The notes beneath the pieces were generated by a model, which was not told the origin of the DNA, ran no database searches, and worked only from the letters and a program-made list of their open reading frames with translations. A program made the position numbers and the translations under genes. Positions 12,988 to 25,800 of a stretch of DNA of 64,000 nucleotides are shown piece after piece (the stretch's first letter is position 1; each line of letters starts with the position of its first letter). Origin of the DNA: Brachyhypopomus gauderio. Its lineage: Eukaryota > Chordata > Actinopteri > Gymnotiformes > Hypopomidae. The stretch lies in assembly GCF_052324685.1 (NCBI RefSeq), contig NC_135222.1, forward strand, positions 4,674,420 through 4,738,419, read 5' to 3'.

Positions 12988-13010
12988 CACGATATATATA
13001 TATATATATT
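12955..13010. repeat. (TA)n tract upstream of amh
   Basis: Two TA runs separated by TTACACGA, about 0.5 kb upstream of the amh start codon. Confidence 0.9.
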
Positions 13011-13526
13011 GCACTCTCAACATGCAGTTTTCATAGCTGCACATGGAGTGAGATCTACATTGAGTGAGATCCAGGGTATGAGATGTTTTGATGTTTGATG
13101 GGGACAGAAGAAACTACAAATGACTTCTGTATAAATTAAATGAACAAAGATTTGACTGTTTCACCAAATGATTTTTTTTTGGATGACTCTACTATCTCGT
13201 TCCTTGTCATCACAAGCCAACAGTCTGATTGAACATGCCAGTGGTTCTGGCCTTGGTACAGTTATCTGTTGTCTGTCTTCAGCTGCTCATTTCCCTAACG
13301 GTAGCGTATGAAGGCATCATATTCTCTTCCTCCACATTTACAGCCTACTGCAGTCTTCTTGCTGAAACCATGACCACACACATTAATGCGTGTCCAAGGA
13401 CACTGGTGCTGGGAAGCTATCTTGGCAGACGGCTTCCTCTTCAGGAACGCAGGGCTTGTGTATAAAACACTTCCATAGCTCAGCCACCCCAAAACAAGCG
13501 CCTCACATCAACGTGACTAGCAGGAC

Positions 13527-16107
13527 ATGGGTGTGCAGACTGGGCTTTGGATGCTGGTGTTCCTGCCGATGACTGTGGTCTCAGGGCCACTTAGTTCCGC
13601 TGAGGGAGAGCCGGACGTAAACCAGGACCTCCTCCCAGACCAGCCGCGGCCAGGTCAGTCCCTTCCTAAGTTCTGACCGCCCGTCTTGCTCTGTTCTCTC
13701 CAGCGACAGATCACCGTCAGTGAACCCTGGCGCACTAGAGCTTGACCCAATTCGGGTGATATTGTACTTTTGACCGGAACGATAGTTTGTACGACACGGT
13801 TATCTGCGTTGCGTTTCTTAGTCCCTCTAATGTGATTGGCTCCCCATTCAGGAAGGAACAAAGGTGAAGAGACGATGGACGGGATGGCACGTGCACCCGA
13901 CGGACAGCACCGCGCTTCTGTTCTCTCTCCCTTGCAGTGTTTCCAGCGAGATGCCCCTTGTCTCCACGAGCAGCGGCATCACACCGATGCTCTGGGCCAC
14001 TTCCTGCTCGCCCTGCGTGACGCCCGGAGTAAGGAGGCCGTGCCGGGTCAGGAGGAACGGGCTTCGTTTGGAATGTGTTCCCATGACGATGGCGTGCCAC
14101 AGTCCCAAATCTCCTCGCTGTCAGTGCTCAGTGAGATGGTGCACAGCGAGAATCGTGGGCTGGGATTTTTGCGCACCGATAAAGGTACCACTGCGCTTCT
14201 TTAATCCCAAATGAAGACATGTTTCCAGACTGTAGCTACGATAACGAACCCTCCAAAACAGGTGGAACATGGAACTCTTAAGGACATGGGGTTAATCAGT
14301 ACAACTACTGTCATACTGATTAAAATGTGTGTTGATCTGGATAAGATCCCTCAAATGCTATAAATGTGAACTTCCAATTCTCCTCAGCTTACTTGGTTAG
14401 AGGTTGAACTAGAGAATTGTTACTCTTGTGTGTTTTAGAGCACTGGGAGACTGGAGCGGATGGGGAGTTCACACTAACCCTTCACTTCACAAAACATCAC
14501 CATGACCATCAAGCCAGTCCAGGTTCCACCCTACTTCTGTTCTTCGTGGACTTCATCAACATGGAGGAGATGAACCTAAAATTCAGCTGCCATGCCCTGC
14601 ATCCAAACGAGCAGGTTACTTCAGTGATGATGCTCATTACGCGGGTTGCTATGGTGAGGTTTTAGTGTCTCATTAGAGGGAAGAGCACTCTGTGTTTTTC
14701 ATGTCCATCTGTCTTTTGTGTCCCCCCAGACAGTGTGTGTTTCTAAAAGCACACAGTTCCTAGTTCTGACAGGTGACCAGGCGAACGGCTTCAGTCATGA
14801 CCATCTAAAACTGAAGATCACAGTAGAGGCTCAGAATGGCAGAGGTGGGAGACCATGTTTCCTGTGCTTAATATTCTATGGATTTTACTAGAAAACTAGT
14901 AATTACCTTGATGTATTTAAATGTCCACACTGTTTTCAGAACAAAAACTGGGTTTGTCTGAACTTCAAACATTCATGGTGAGAAAGAACAGGTCTAACAT
15001 TATACTTGCCCCAGTGGTTCTGTTCTTTAAACAAGCAACCAAGAGTGAAGAGGCACAGCATTCAAGTGGGTATGTTTTTAAGCACGCATATACACGTCCA
15101 TGTTTCACAACTTAAAACTGGTGTCCTATTTTTTCTATAATACTTCTCTTTGCTTCATAACACTTCACAAATGGAGATTTTCACCTGATCTGTTTCCCAC
15201 CTTCAGAACCGTCCACTTCCTGAGTGAACTGCGGAAGTTCTTGAATGAAGTCCTCACTGAGAGAACTCCATCATGGCAGCAGGACGGGTCCACGCCGGTG
15301 TCCCGGCCCACCCTTCATTCTTTGCCTCCACTGACCCTTGGGGTGTCGACGAGCGAGTCGCTTCTTCTAGAGCTGGTCAACTCCTCCGCCCCCACCATGT
15401 TCTCCTTCCCCCAGCAGGGCGTGGGGCTGTGGGCCCACCGCGTGGAGCTGGACCTCGGCCCCTCCCTGCTCTCCCTACTCAGACAGCGGCTAGACGAGAC
15501 TTTAGATCGGGTGCGGACGGAGAAGGCCGAGCACGGTGAGATGGACAGGCTGGAGGTTCTCGCCAAACTCAGTGCTCTTCCTGAGGACGTGGGAGGGGCA
15601 GAAACAGGTGATCATTTGACCTTAAAAACAGCAGGGCGACATTTGTGGTTAGTAGTTATAGACGTTTCCTTCTCGTGTTTTTAAGGTTTGCGAATCCCCA
15701 GTGAAGTCCAGTACAGAGCCCTGTTGCTGCTAAAGGCCTTACAGACGGTCCTGGGTGCCTGGGCGGCAGAAAGAGCCCAGCGGGCGGCCCGTGCTGGGCA
15801 GGATGCCCTAACGGGACCCGGTCAGTGCCGTCTGCAGGGCCTCACGGTGAACCTGGAGAAGTACTTTTTAAAGCCTCGCACAGCCAACATCAACAACTGC
15901 GAGGGGACGTGCGGATTCCCGCTGATGAGCGAGAACAACCACGCCATGCTGCTGAACGCTCAGGTGCAGAGCGGCCTGCCGCTGACCCGAATGCTCTGCT
16001 GTGTGCCCGTGGACTACGACGACCTGTGCGTGATCGAGCTGGACAGCGAGGGAACCCTCATCACTTACAAGACCAACATGGTAGCCAAGAAGTGCGGCTG
16101 TCGCTAA
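13527..16107 (+). CDS. amh: amh, anti-Mullerian hormone
   Basis: A secreted TGF-beta family hormone of the gonad that signals through AMHR2; in fish it restrains germ-cell proliferation and supports testis development. Seven exons with matching phases: 13527-13653, 13852-14184, 14439-14653, 14730-14844, 14940-15069, 15207-15607 and 15686-16107, giving about 580 residues. The first ATG starts a hydrophobic signal peptide (MGVQTGLWMLVFLPMTVVSG). The AMH-type prodomain follows (HFLLALRDARSK, SFGMCSHDDG). A processing site RAQR, identical to the human cleavage motif, precedes the C-terminal domain. That domain has the cystine-knot pattern NINNCEGTCGFP, MLCCVPV and terminal KKCGCR. An additional Cys (DDLCVIEL, codon 16027-16029) lies between the CC pair and the CGC end. 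The gene sits between dot1l and jsrp1/oaz1, the ancestral amh position. The exon 2 acceptor was chosen because only 13852 keeps phase with exon 1. Confidence 0.95.
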
Positions 16108-16761
16108 CGGTGTCATTAGCAAAGCATTGTATTCTAAACACCTACGTGCTTTTATTAGAGTACCACAGATCAGCAGGCATTGCATTTGCTAGTGTGTGTA
16201 TGCACGTTTTTTGTCGAAACTTAAAGCAGTTTACTGGAACGTGATGTTACATGCTGTCTATGTCAGTAGGGATATAGTCTCTCAGTCCCATACAAAGAGT
16301 CAACATCCATGCAAAGTCATTGTTTATACCAGTAAGTGGTCCCATTTAATACACAGGGAAGACAGGACAGTTATACACCTTATAGCATCTGTGATCCTCT
16401 TCCATGACTAATTGCAAAGTGAATATATAAGCATACATGTCTGGCAATTTTACAGAATATTTTCTTGCACTTATATGATTTGGACACCCATAAAGAGTCT
16501 TATTTAATGATCTTGTTAAAACCCCTGAAATATCAGCTAAAGCTAATTCACATATCAAAATATCTAAGCAAGGCTATTGTGTGACGTCATACTAGGTCAA
16601 ACATTTATGGTAAGCTGATTAATTTCAACTGTATATATTTATGTATTTTATATATTAATATCTTATGCTTCTGATGTATGCTTGATTCCTGTTTTGATGA
16701 AAACACATATCATTTAAGCTGTGTTGTCTGTGTGCTGTTTTTCATATTTTAATACAATAAA
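16108..16761 (+). terminator. amh: amh 3' UTR with polyadenylation signal
   Basis: AATAAA at 16756-16761, about 650 bases after the stop codon, in an A/T-rich context. It is the first canonical signal downstream of amh. Confidence 0.65.
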
Positions 16762-17289
16762 TATTCATAAAGCATGCAGTTTGTGTGATTAATATATGAT
16801 AAATGTAATAACGGCCAAGGCATTTGAGAGATTAAATATTGATCACAGTAATCACATGTCCTGTAACACATTTAAGAAGTAAAGACTGCACATTTAATGA
16901 ATCACTCGTGTTAATTATTTACTTGTTCTTCAAGGTGAGATGGTATCTAGCACATTGTGTATTTTCACAGTGAGAATGTTTTCTCTGTAAGCTCGCAATG
17001 CTCCAAATGTATGTATTTGTCATAACTATTTCCCAAGAACCCAGAGTAGGGCCCTTCTTATGGGAATGTTTGATTCGGACTGCCAGACATCAAGGATTTA
17101 AGGGTTTTACTGAACATGTATCCCAAACGTCATGCATCCTTCAAAAATACAGAATTGAGATATTTGCTAGAAATATTCTAAAAATAATTTTGATACAGGC
17201 ATAGCATTATATAAAACAAAATAAATAGGATGCAGTCATAATTCATTTGCTGCCTACATATCTTCTTTATGTGCACTGCTCCGTTGACT

Positions 17290-18643
17290 CTAATCCCGTT
17301 CCTTTAGGAGCCCCTTCCTCTGCATTTCACTCTTCCGGATCCCTTTGGGTTTCACTCCAGGTGGCCTCTTCCCAAACTGGCCCATTTCATCCTCTGGTCT
17401 CCAGTTCCAAAATGCTAGGCCGTCCCACCAAGAACCTTCAGACTAGGGGAATGACGCAGTGAGCGTGTCAGTATGAACCTTAAGGGTTGAGGCCACTGAA
17501 TATTCCACAGTAATGAAGAACTTCCACAACACCTCATCTAGTGTGTCCTGGACTCCGGACCCTTCTACCTCTTCTGCTGCCTCAAATAAAGGTTCCAGCG
17601 TCTCTGAAATGCACAAGAAAGGCTGCATAACAGAAAAGGCCCCTGATCTGAAGCATCTTCTTCAGCTAGATGAAGCAAATGAATTCTGCAGAGACGGAAA
17701 TGTAAACATCTTTATCACTCACCTTGTACCATTTCAAACGTAGAACTGACCATCACGATGGCCATAGCTGCCAGGATGCAGCGGTTCAAAGTGATTCCTT
17801 TCCATGGGTTTTCCACATCCTTCAAAGACTTAACAGGCAGTATCCGGCGATATTTCACTACGGTATGAACAGGTTCAATTACACTTTAAACCACTTTATT
17901 AATATGTGTGCGAGTGACAGAACTTTCAGACATGATGGCTTTGTATATGAACAGTGATAGAATTACTGTTGTGATTTGATGTATTAATTGACATTGCACA
18001 ACTAACTGAAGGCACATGTAAGGTGTATTAGTAAGCTGTTGGAATAGCAGTGGATATCAATCTATTCACACTGTAAACATTGTTAGTATCACAGAGATAC
18101 GAACTTTCACTAGTGATCTTTTCTCAATCAAATTTTCCTTAGGAAAGAATAAAGAAGAGTGTGTTAGCAAACAAAATAAAAACATTGGATAATGTTGAAA
18201 ATTATGTAGAACACAGTGTAATAAGATTGACAGCTTTAAAGAGAAGTAAAACCAACATTAAGACAATAATATAAATGAGAACAACAGATCTCAGATATTT
18301 AAAGTTGTGCCTATAGTTGCAATAGACGTAGGCCTACTTGTACAGTAACATAAACAGCACACGCTATTTGTATGAGGTACATGGCACTTATAACTTGGCT
18401 TAAAATAGACATTTGGTCGAACCTGAGGAGAACTCAGATAGGATATACTACATGTACCATATTAAGATATTAAGACTAGTTTTTAAAAATCCCAAAAGTA
18501 ACGATCACCTTCATGTGAAAATAACTCCATGTCTTACCTGACATAATCAGCGTGGTGAGGGGAAGAACAGAGATCGATTTCACACTTGGAGAGTCATGGC
18601 TCATGTTCTGCATCAGATGTGGGATCCTGACTGACAGGCACAG
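17290..18643 (-). CDS. jsrp1: jsrp1, junctional sarcoplasmic reticulum protein 1 (JP-45-like)
   Basis: JSRP1 is a small single-pass protein of the muscle junctional sarcoplasmic reticulum that binds calsequestrin and the DHPR channel. Minus-strand exons: 18643-18538 (likely start ATG at 18613), 17857-17723, 17603-17533 and 17442-17290. Phases agree throughout. Exon 2 encodes NPWKGITLNRCILAAMAIVM, which matches the PW..LSLNKCLVLAS membrane-segment signature of JSRP1. The C-terminus is basic (KRPPGVKPKGIRKSEMQRK, ending KERD). The third exon is followed by an intron of about 90 bases with a weak donor (GAG/GTGTTG) but a good branch site (TACTGAC). If that intron is retained, a short alternative tail ends at about 17,443. 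The gene position, between amh and oaz1 on the opposite strand, is the same as in human. The predicted protein is much shorter than human JSRP1 and lacks its long charged repeats. The N-terminus is uncertain and an upstream exon is possible. Confidence 0.75.
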
Positions 18644-19187
18644 CTGAAACAGTATTATTAAAAAAATAAAAGCATGTTACTCAAGGCAGAAGCATCATTG
18701 AGCAGCCAGTGTCACCTGACTGTCAAGATCAAGCCTTAGACTAGTGTGCTCTTTGCTATCTGAGCTCATAAAAAATTATGAATGAATCATCAATTCAACC
18801 AGGTGTGCTAGAGTAGGTATGTCTGCTGGATAATTTAGAAATTCACATATAATACTCTCTTTTAAATTGTCCCTATGAATAGTGTGATACATCAGGGATC
18901 ATTAAACAAAATGTGTTTATATTTAATTAACTACAATTGATAATCTCTTTTGCTTCTGTTTTTTATGTGTTATAAGTGAGATGGATTTTATTTCATTTTG
19001 AGATATCAATAAAATAACTACAATAAAAACATATTACGTCTGCCAATGCAGTAATCGTTTTCTATTGGTTAAGCGTTCGCGATAGATACGCCCCCTTCTC
19101 TCGGAATACTGTAAATACTGATGGATGAAGTACCGAACACATTCAGTCAAGAAAGGACGGAGAGCTGTGGGCCCTGACGTTGGCCGG
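18644..19187. promoter_or_regulatory. Intergenic space between divergent jsrp1 and oaz1
   Basis: About 540 bases separate the first recognised jsrp1 exon (minus) from the oaz1 start codon (plus). The part next to oaz1 has higher CpG content and is probably the oaz1 5' UTR and core promoter. No TATA box is obvious. Confidence 0.35.
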
Positions 19188-21783
19188 ATGGTTAAATCTA
19201 ACCTACAGACGATCCTGAATAGCCATTGTTTTGTCAGAGAAAAAGAGAGAAATATATCCAAGATGCCCGTAGTCGAAATGAACCGTAATAACCCCGAGAT
19301 TGAAAGGTATGTGAGTTTAATCTAGTACGTCTGACGTGTTGTGATAACGTTAGCCAGCTCGCGAGCTTCGCGGCCTTGTCTGGGAAAAGCCTTCCTGGGT
19401 CCAGTCAACAGTCACGGATAATAAACGCAATTCCACACTTAACACCACGTTAAATGTTGTTTCCACCTATTTGTTAATTTCATACATACTTATACCTCTT
19501 AGTAAGTAGCTATATAAATTGTAGTAATGTGTTTCGTGTAGATGAGGCTAAACCTGCTAGCTCGTTAGCTTCTTCAGGCTCTGTGAGGATAGCTGCTAGC
19601 TAATTAGCCACCGAGCTAGCTCATTAGATTACGCAAGGTTGCCCTCTTGAGTTTGGTACATTTACAGATGTTTAACAAAACATGTTTAATCTGGACATAA
19701 TTAATAAATGGTAAGGTTAGTAAACTCTGTTCATTATTATCATTATTATTATTACATTACGTAATATTGACATATTAGTCAGATCAGGGACGGTATAAGG
19801 CCGCTTCGTCGAGGGACGTTTGCGCAATGGCCACTTCGTGTTTATCTTCGCCATATTAACGCACGATTTTCCTGTTTTGATCATGAATCATGTCATTTTA
19901 AAAGGGAAGTGCTTTTAAAACGACAGCAATCTGAAACTGTTAAATACAACCTTGAGAAGATATAGCTAAAGAAATCGAACAAGACATCTTGGGGCCAATA
20001 ATGGCATTAAACGAAAACTACTTTAAGTTGACTATTAAATTATTAGCTAATATTTGGTTTTCGTGATAACCCATAAACTAGTTATAATTAAGGTGTGAGT
20101 TTTTTACTTTATAAGGTCTGTGTTTAACTTGTTTGACTTGCACACAGGTTGAGTCGGTGTATGTTTATTTAATCCACTCTCTTTTATGATCTATCTTGAG
20201 CAGATAAACAGTTCTGAACAAACAGTACAATTACTTAAATTCAGTAGTGTTTTAGTGTTCAGAATTGGCACAGAGTCACACTTCCTATTACTAACGTTGT
20301 ATTGTATTTGACGTGGTGTGCTTTACTGAATGCCCGATGCTATGCTCAGACTTGGTGGCCATTGTGTTGTGGTTTAACACCTCTTGCTGTTCTACAGCCC
20401 CCGACGTTGCCCCCGGTGTTGCAGTAACCCGTGTCCGGGGCCTCTGTGGTGCTCCTGATGCCCCTCACCCACCCCTGAAGATCCCAGGTGGGCGAGGGAA
20501 CGATCAGAGGGATCACAATCTTTCAGCTAAGCTATTCTATTCTGTAAGTGATTGTCCCTTCTCCTATTTCTAACCGTGCTTAAGAATACATGAGTGTAGA
20601 GCACATAACTTTGATCACTGTTACAGTTGAAGGCAACAGTTAGAAAACTGTTAAGGTATATAAACATGCCAGTACACATGAAGCCCGTAAGTCCACTAGT
20701 ATATGTTAATAATTATGTAATACTAGGAAAGCCAGGTTGTTTCAACATGGTCAACCTTCACAGACCTGTCAAATGATTGAATGAAATAGCATTGAACTCC
20801 CAAACCCACAGAGGCTGTGTGAGTTGCTTCATGTCCACTATGCGGAGCTGCTCCATACGCGTGTACTGCGTACTTCAGAACAGAACTGTTACCGGACCTC
20901 TCACCCTGCACGTGTTGTAGATAAAGCCGCTGAATACCTCGTTCCCTCCCCCTAACAGGATGCTCAGTTGCTGGTTCTTGAGGAGCCTCCCCCCTTGAAC
21001 AGCCGCGTCCGTTTTTTGCTCTTTGAGCGTCGCTGCTCTGAAGCAAAGCCGCTAGTGTGGAGGGGGGCGTTGACTGGGGACAAGCTGTACATCGAGATCC
21101 CCCCTGGAGGTCTTCCTGAAGGCAGCAAGGACAGGTGCGCAGTGGGCAAGCCTCGAGTTTCACCACATCCTGCTTAATGACATTGTCATCCACTACGGTG
21201 GGGATGGGGGAGGGGTGGGGGCGGGGCTATGGGAAGACTGGCTCCCAACCTGCTATGTGGATGTACTTTATTACTCAATAAAGAGGGAAATTGCCATAGT
21301 AATTTTGGCCATAATGTTAAAGAGAAAATGATTTACAATTTGAGACTAAGTGTCAGCTTGCAAGTCCCATAATAGTTTTATGAAGCTAAAACTGCCGTAT
21401 GAATAACAAATTAAACGGTGACTTGCCGCAATTTTACAGTCTTTCAGGTTACTCACTGAATGTCCTGTTGCTGTCTTGCAGTTTTGCTCTCTTGCTAGAA
21501 TTTGCAGAAGAGAAGCTTCAGGTTGATCACGTGTTCATTTGTTTTCAAAAGAACCGTGACGATAGAGGTAAGTGCTTTCATGGTGTCTCCTCTCTCTGCG
21601 TCTCCTGTAGCGTGAGCTGGTACTTCACCGTGCCTGTGTCTCCTTACAGCATCGCTCCTGCGGACCTTCAGTTTCCTGGGCTTTGAGATTGTGAGACCGG
21701 GTCATTCCCTCGTCCCAGCACGGCCCGACGCTTTCTTCATGGCTTACAGCATTGAAAGAGACTCGGACGACGACGACGACTAA
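19188..21783 (+). CDS. oaz1: oaz1, ornithine decarboxylase antizyme 1 (needs +1 frameshift)
   Basis: Antizyme binds ornithine decarboxylase monomers, targets them to the 26S proteasome without ubiquitin and blocks polyamine uptake. Exons: 19188-19306, 20398-20543, 20959-21134, 21482-21567 and 21650-21783. The zero frame starts [20 protein letters not shown] and ends at WCS followed by TGA (20456-20458). Translation must slip +1 there to enter the main frame, [19 protein letters not shown]. Family landmarks after the shift are [48 protein letters not shown] and an Asp-rich tail. The product is about 219 residues, the usual size. A second in-frame ATG (19263) could give the shorter form known for vertebrate antizymes. 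In teleosts this locus is often labelled oaz1a; I cannot choose the paralogue suffix from sequence alone. Confidence 0.97.
20450..20514 (+). promoter_or_regulatory. oaz1: Antizyme +1 ribosomal frameshift signal with 3' pseudoknot
   Basis: The slip site TGC-TCC-TGA-T is at 20450-20459. Just downstream, CCCTC (20462-20466) and CCCACC (20468-20473) can pair with GAGGG (20494-20498) and GGTGGG (20487-20492) as stem 1. Loop GATCCC (20480-20485) can pair with GGGATC (20509-20514) as stem 2. This is the H-type pseudoknot known for vertebrate antizyme 1. High polyamines raise frameshifting, closing the feedback loop. Confidence 0.95.
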
Positions 21784-22116
21784 TGCTTATTAATCCCATT
21801 CTTAAGTGATTTGCGCTTCTTCTCTCAAAGTTATCATTAAAAGAATACAAAACCTTAACATACTGCTTTGACGTTACCTGTGAATTGCTCTTCAGTGGTT
21901 CTCTCAGTTTGTGCTGTATTTCAGTGGTTTTTGCACTGTAATCGTTAGGCCATAAATCATTCTGGTGGATTAATCTAAAGAAATTGCTTATAGCTGGTTC
22001 TTCTCTTTCATTTCCACATATTGCTCTTTAGAGTGTCCTATTTATGGTAAGATTCCCATGCCTCGAAAATTTTATGTGAATTTTGTTTCCAGTGAAATTT
22101 CATATTGATTTGTCAT

Positions 22117-22153
<37 letters not shown>

Positions 22154-22228
22154 GTGCATGAATCTTTAAGGATTTTGGTTCCTTGGTCGGTTGGCCTGAT
22201 CTGCATGTTGTATAGAGCGCGGAATAAA
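21784..22228 (+). terminator. oaz1: oaz1 3' UTR with polyadenylation signals
   Basis: ATTAAA at 21836-21841, 53 bases after the stop, and AATAAA at 22223-22228. The gene converges on peak3. Confidence 0.6.
22118..22151. repeat. Poly-T tract
   Basis: Run of more than 30 T residues between oaz1 and peak3. Confidence 0.9.
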
Positions 22229-22880
22229 TGTGCTCACCCTGTGCAGTGGTTTTGTTTGACTTGTTTACATGTTGCCTCTCCGTTTTGTCCATCTATGCTT
22301 TATATCCATGTGGGTGTTGAATGAAATAGCAAGACTGATTAAACCAAATTTTAGTCTCAAAATAGCGGTCAGCTTTGTTTATTTTGGCAGATTTAGACTT
22401 GAAATAAATCATGGTTTCTGTTCATTTTGTTTGCGGTATTAGTATTCAAGGAATACTAGCTAATTTCTAAAGCGTTTTTCTTTTGGAAAGGGAATTTGGG
22501 GCACTGGGTCTTGAGTTAGCTTTATTCACATTTTTGCTAACAGACAACTACTAAAAATCACAATATAGGTATGTCAAAATTCCAGTATCGATAGGTATTG
22601 TGGTGATAATGACCTCAGTATGGTCACTATTAAAATGTTCCTAAGCTGAGTTCCTGTTGAAGCAGTCAGTTCCTGATGCTTATTACAAGCGATAAAAGGA
22701 AAGATAGATCTACAGAGTTAGATTTGTCAAATTATTAAAGCAGTTCAGAGCATGTGAACTTGAATATATGCAATGTTTTAGACCAACTGTATAGTTGTTT
22801 TTCTGTGTGAAATGCATTTGCACAGATATCAGAGACACTGATATACGCTACATGGGTAGTATAAAGTCATCTTGTTGCAT

Positions 22881-25800
22881 TTAAGCACTGGTGTTCGTCA
22901 TTAAAGCAGATTTCACAGGGTTGTGGATGCCCAGTTGTATTGCTGTCTCGAGTAAAGTTTCAGGATCTGCAGAGGACAGGTACTGCAGGCAGAGGTAGTC
23001 CTCCCAGTCTACGCCGCGCTGATCTAAGAACAGCCCCTTTTCCGCCAGCTTCAGTATTAGCAGTGAACGCTTCACCATCAGCCAGTTATGAACCGTTACC
23101 GTGCTCGCTTGGTTCTTCTCGAAAAGTCCAGCGCGGGGGCCCCACAGTACAGCCTGAAGAACGCGGGCTGTGTCGGCCAGTCGTAGTCCAGGGGTTTCGC
23201 TCGTAAGCTGCTGGATCAGGTGACGCAGGCCAGGTGTGTACTGGGTACTTAGGTGCGCGTCCGCAGGCCGGTGGAGAGAGTGTTTCAGCAGACGTCCCAG
23301 CTGCAGCTCCTCTGATGGGAGGTCCGGAGGGCCCTGCGTCCGCGCCGCATCGTGGCTGATCACCACCCGGGGCGTGCCCCACTTCTCCCACAACACGTGG
23401 ACCTTCTTCCTGCTTACGTTTTCATAAAGCACATCGTCCCAGCCGTCACTCTTACCTGCGTAGCTGCGTCTCGGAAGGCAGTACCTTCTCATCGCACCCC
23501 GGGGCCCTGCGGGGGATTCGTCCGTCTCTGCCGGTCCGTTATTCTTGGTGCTCCAGAACACCAGCTTAATGCTTTGTGGTCTCAGCTCGCTGTGCAGGAC
23601 ATCCTGACTTCTCAGGTGACACAAGCCCTGTACCAGCTGGAGCATCAGCAGACTGAGCCTTCTCTCGTACACATCCGGCTGGGAACGGTGCAGAGAAACG
23701 CCTTCCTGGACAAAGTCGTCCAGTGTTCCCCAAGGAAAATCTCTTACTATAGTAACTGTAAAGCCTTGTTCCATTAAGGAAAGCACTGTACACCGTTTGG
23801 TGATGCTGGTGGATTCCTGGCATGGCTCAGTGCTGCCCTCTTGTGGTAGTTCTGTTGAGGCCGGTAATTCTGAGAGCTGCAGTCTTTCTTTTGCTATGCA
23901 CGGTGGAAAATGGACAATAATCTCCTCAGTGTTGGGATGATTGGGCAGGGGTGTCGAGTGCTTCAGATCAGAACCTCTTCTGTTCACCTGAGATGAAAAA
24001 CACAAACACATTTGAATATTCTTCATCCCTTTGCTCATATTAAACACATTAATCATTAATGTTAAACTGGACATGATCGCTGAAATGAATTTTAAAGAAT
24101 CAATTGATTGAAAGATTTAAAGAATTGACAAAAATGTGAGGATTTGTTTAGATTTAAGGATTAAAAGACTATATACAGTATCAGCAAGTTGGCTTCTTCC
24201 TTCTGTAACACATTGTTGGTGTTATTGCACAACACCTGATGTTAAAAAGGAAGTGTAGGTCAATGAGGTTTTAGTGCTGTGCACAGTGCCTGCCTTATAA
24301 GGGTGTGCATTCTGTTTGTGGCTTTAGGGGTACAGAATGGGAAAGTGTCTGACAGCAACAAAGTGCTTTTATTTTGAGTCCAAAGCTGTTTTGCACAGTC
24401 TTTAATGTTTTGTTTGTTTGTTTGTTTGTCATATATTTCTTACAGACATTAAATCCACATTTACTTCAGTGTCCTCATATGCTGTCAGAATCTGTACTTG
24501 ATGGTAGTGGAAACTTAATGTTCTTTAAGAGGGGTTTGGTGGTGATGTAGTTTCACCTTTGCAGAGAGAAAGCGAGTAGGGACTTCAGGGCAATTCACAG
24601 TGAAGCAAACCTCTGGCTCAGTCATCTTAGGCTGGTCATTTTCAGATAGCACATAGTCCTCGGGCTGCAGTCTCATCACCGTCTCAATTTCCTGTTCTTC
24701 TAAGAGCACCATGTTCTCCATGTGCCTCACAGCGCTCTTCATGAACCGAAGGTAATTGTTCCGGATGCCGGTGTAGACCTCCTCCTGATGGGAGTAGCCG
24801 CCAAAAACTTCTGGAAGATGGTGATCAGGTGTGTCGGACTCGAGCTGGTTGAGATGATGCCTGTCGACGGTGGCCTCTTTCTTGTCTTCTCCAGCATGGT
24901 TGGCTGGTGTGATGTCAGCCTCATGATGTGAATTTCCACAGCGCGGAGGACTTGCGTGGCGCTGGGCAGGGTTGCAGTGCTTGACCGCTGGCAGAGAAAG
25001 GGTCCGTAGCAGCCTCTTCTTAGGAATGGGTGGGGGGTTTTCATCTGAGAAGAATCGCACCTTGTGTCCTGAAGGCCCTAAAAAAAGGCCATAAAATAGC
25101 CAAACCAACTGGTTGCTGTGACAGAACCATGTTGCTATGTGCAGGAATACACACAAATCCTTAATGTACAGCTATAACCTTCATATGCACTTCACACTCT
25201 ACTGTAAAATTAAGAATACACAGGTAATTTATTTACAAGACAATAAACAAGGCAATAACTGACAATGGTGCAATATGCCAGCTAAAATACAACACATGAG
25301 GAAGGGGTGTGATCTAACATCTGATGGGAACTTTCCCTGGTGCACAAACTTAGTGGTTCAGATGTCTCTCTCGTGGCTTAAAGGTCTGGTTTCAGGTGTT
25401 ACTTCCTCCCATTATTTCACACAAACACACACAAAAGAAACATGGCATGAGGTGTATTCACAAGCTGAGAGCATGTAACTTTCACCTCAGTTCCACCCCA
25501 GTCACTTGAGTTACATATTTGCATCATGGTTCCAGTCTGAACAAACGAGCCTTTCTTCACTCTACATTACACGCGTGCTCACCGTACTGATGAACCGGGC
25601 ACTGGACAGCATGACAGTCAGTAGGTGTCACAAACACATCAGTACAGGACGGGGTGGGGGAGGAGGTGCCGGTTCTCTCCTCTAGCTGCAGGTCTGAAAT
25701 AGAGCTCGCGCTGGAACGCTGACTCCTGCAACAGAACACAGCGCAGTCATGCAACTGCACCGGGGAGCATCTTCCACATGGCTCGAAGCATCGTCCATGC

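Noticed and set aside
13654-13851. An extra amh exon, or an exon 2 start at 13938
   Set aside because: The acceptor at 13937 would break the phase set by exon 1, while the acceptor at 13851 keeps it.
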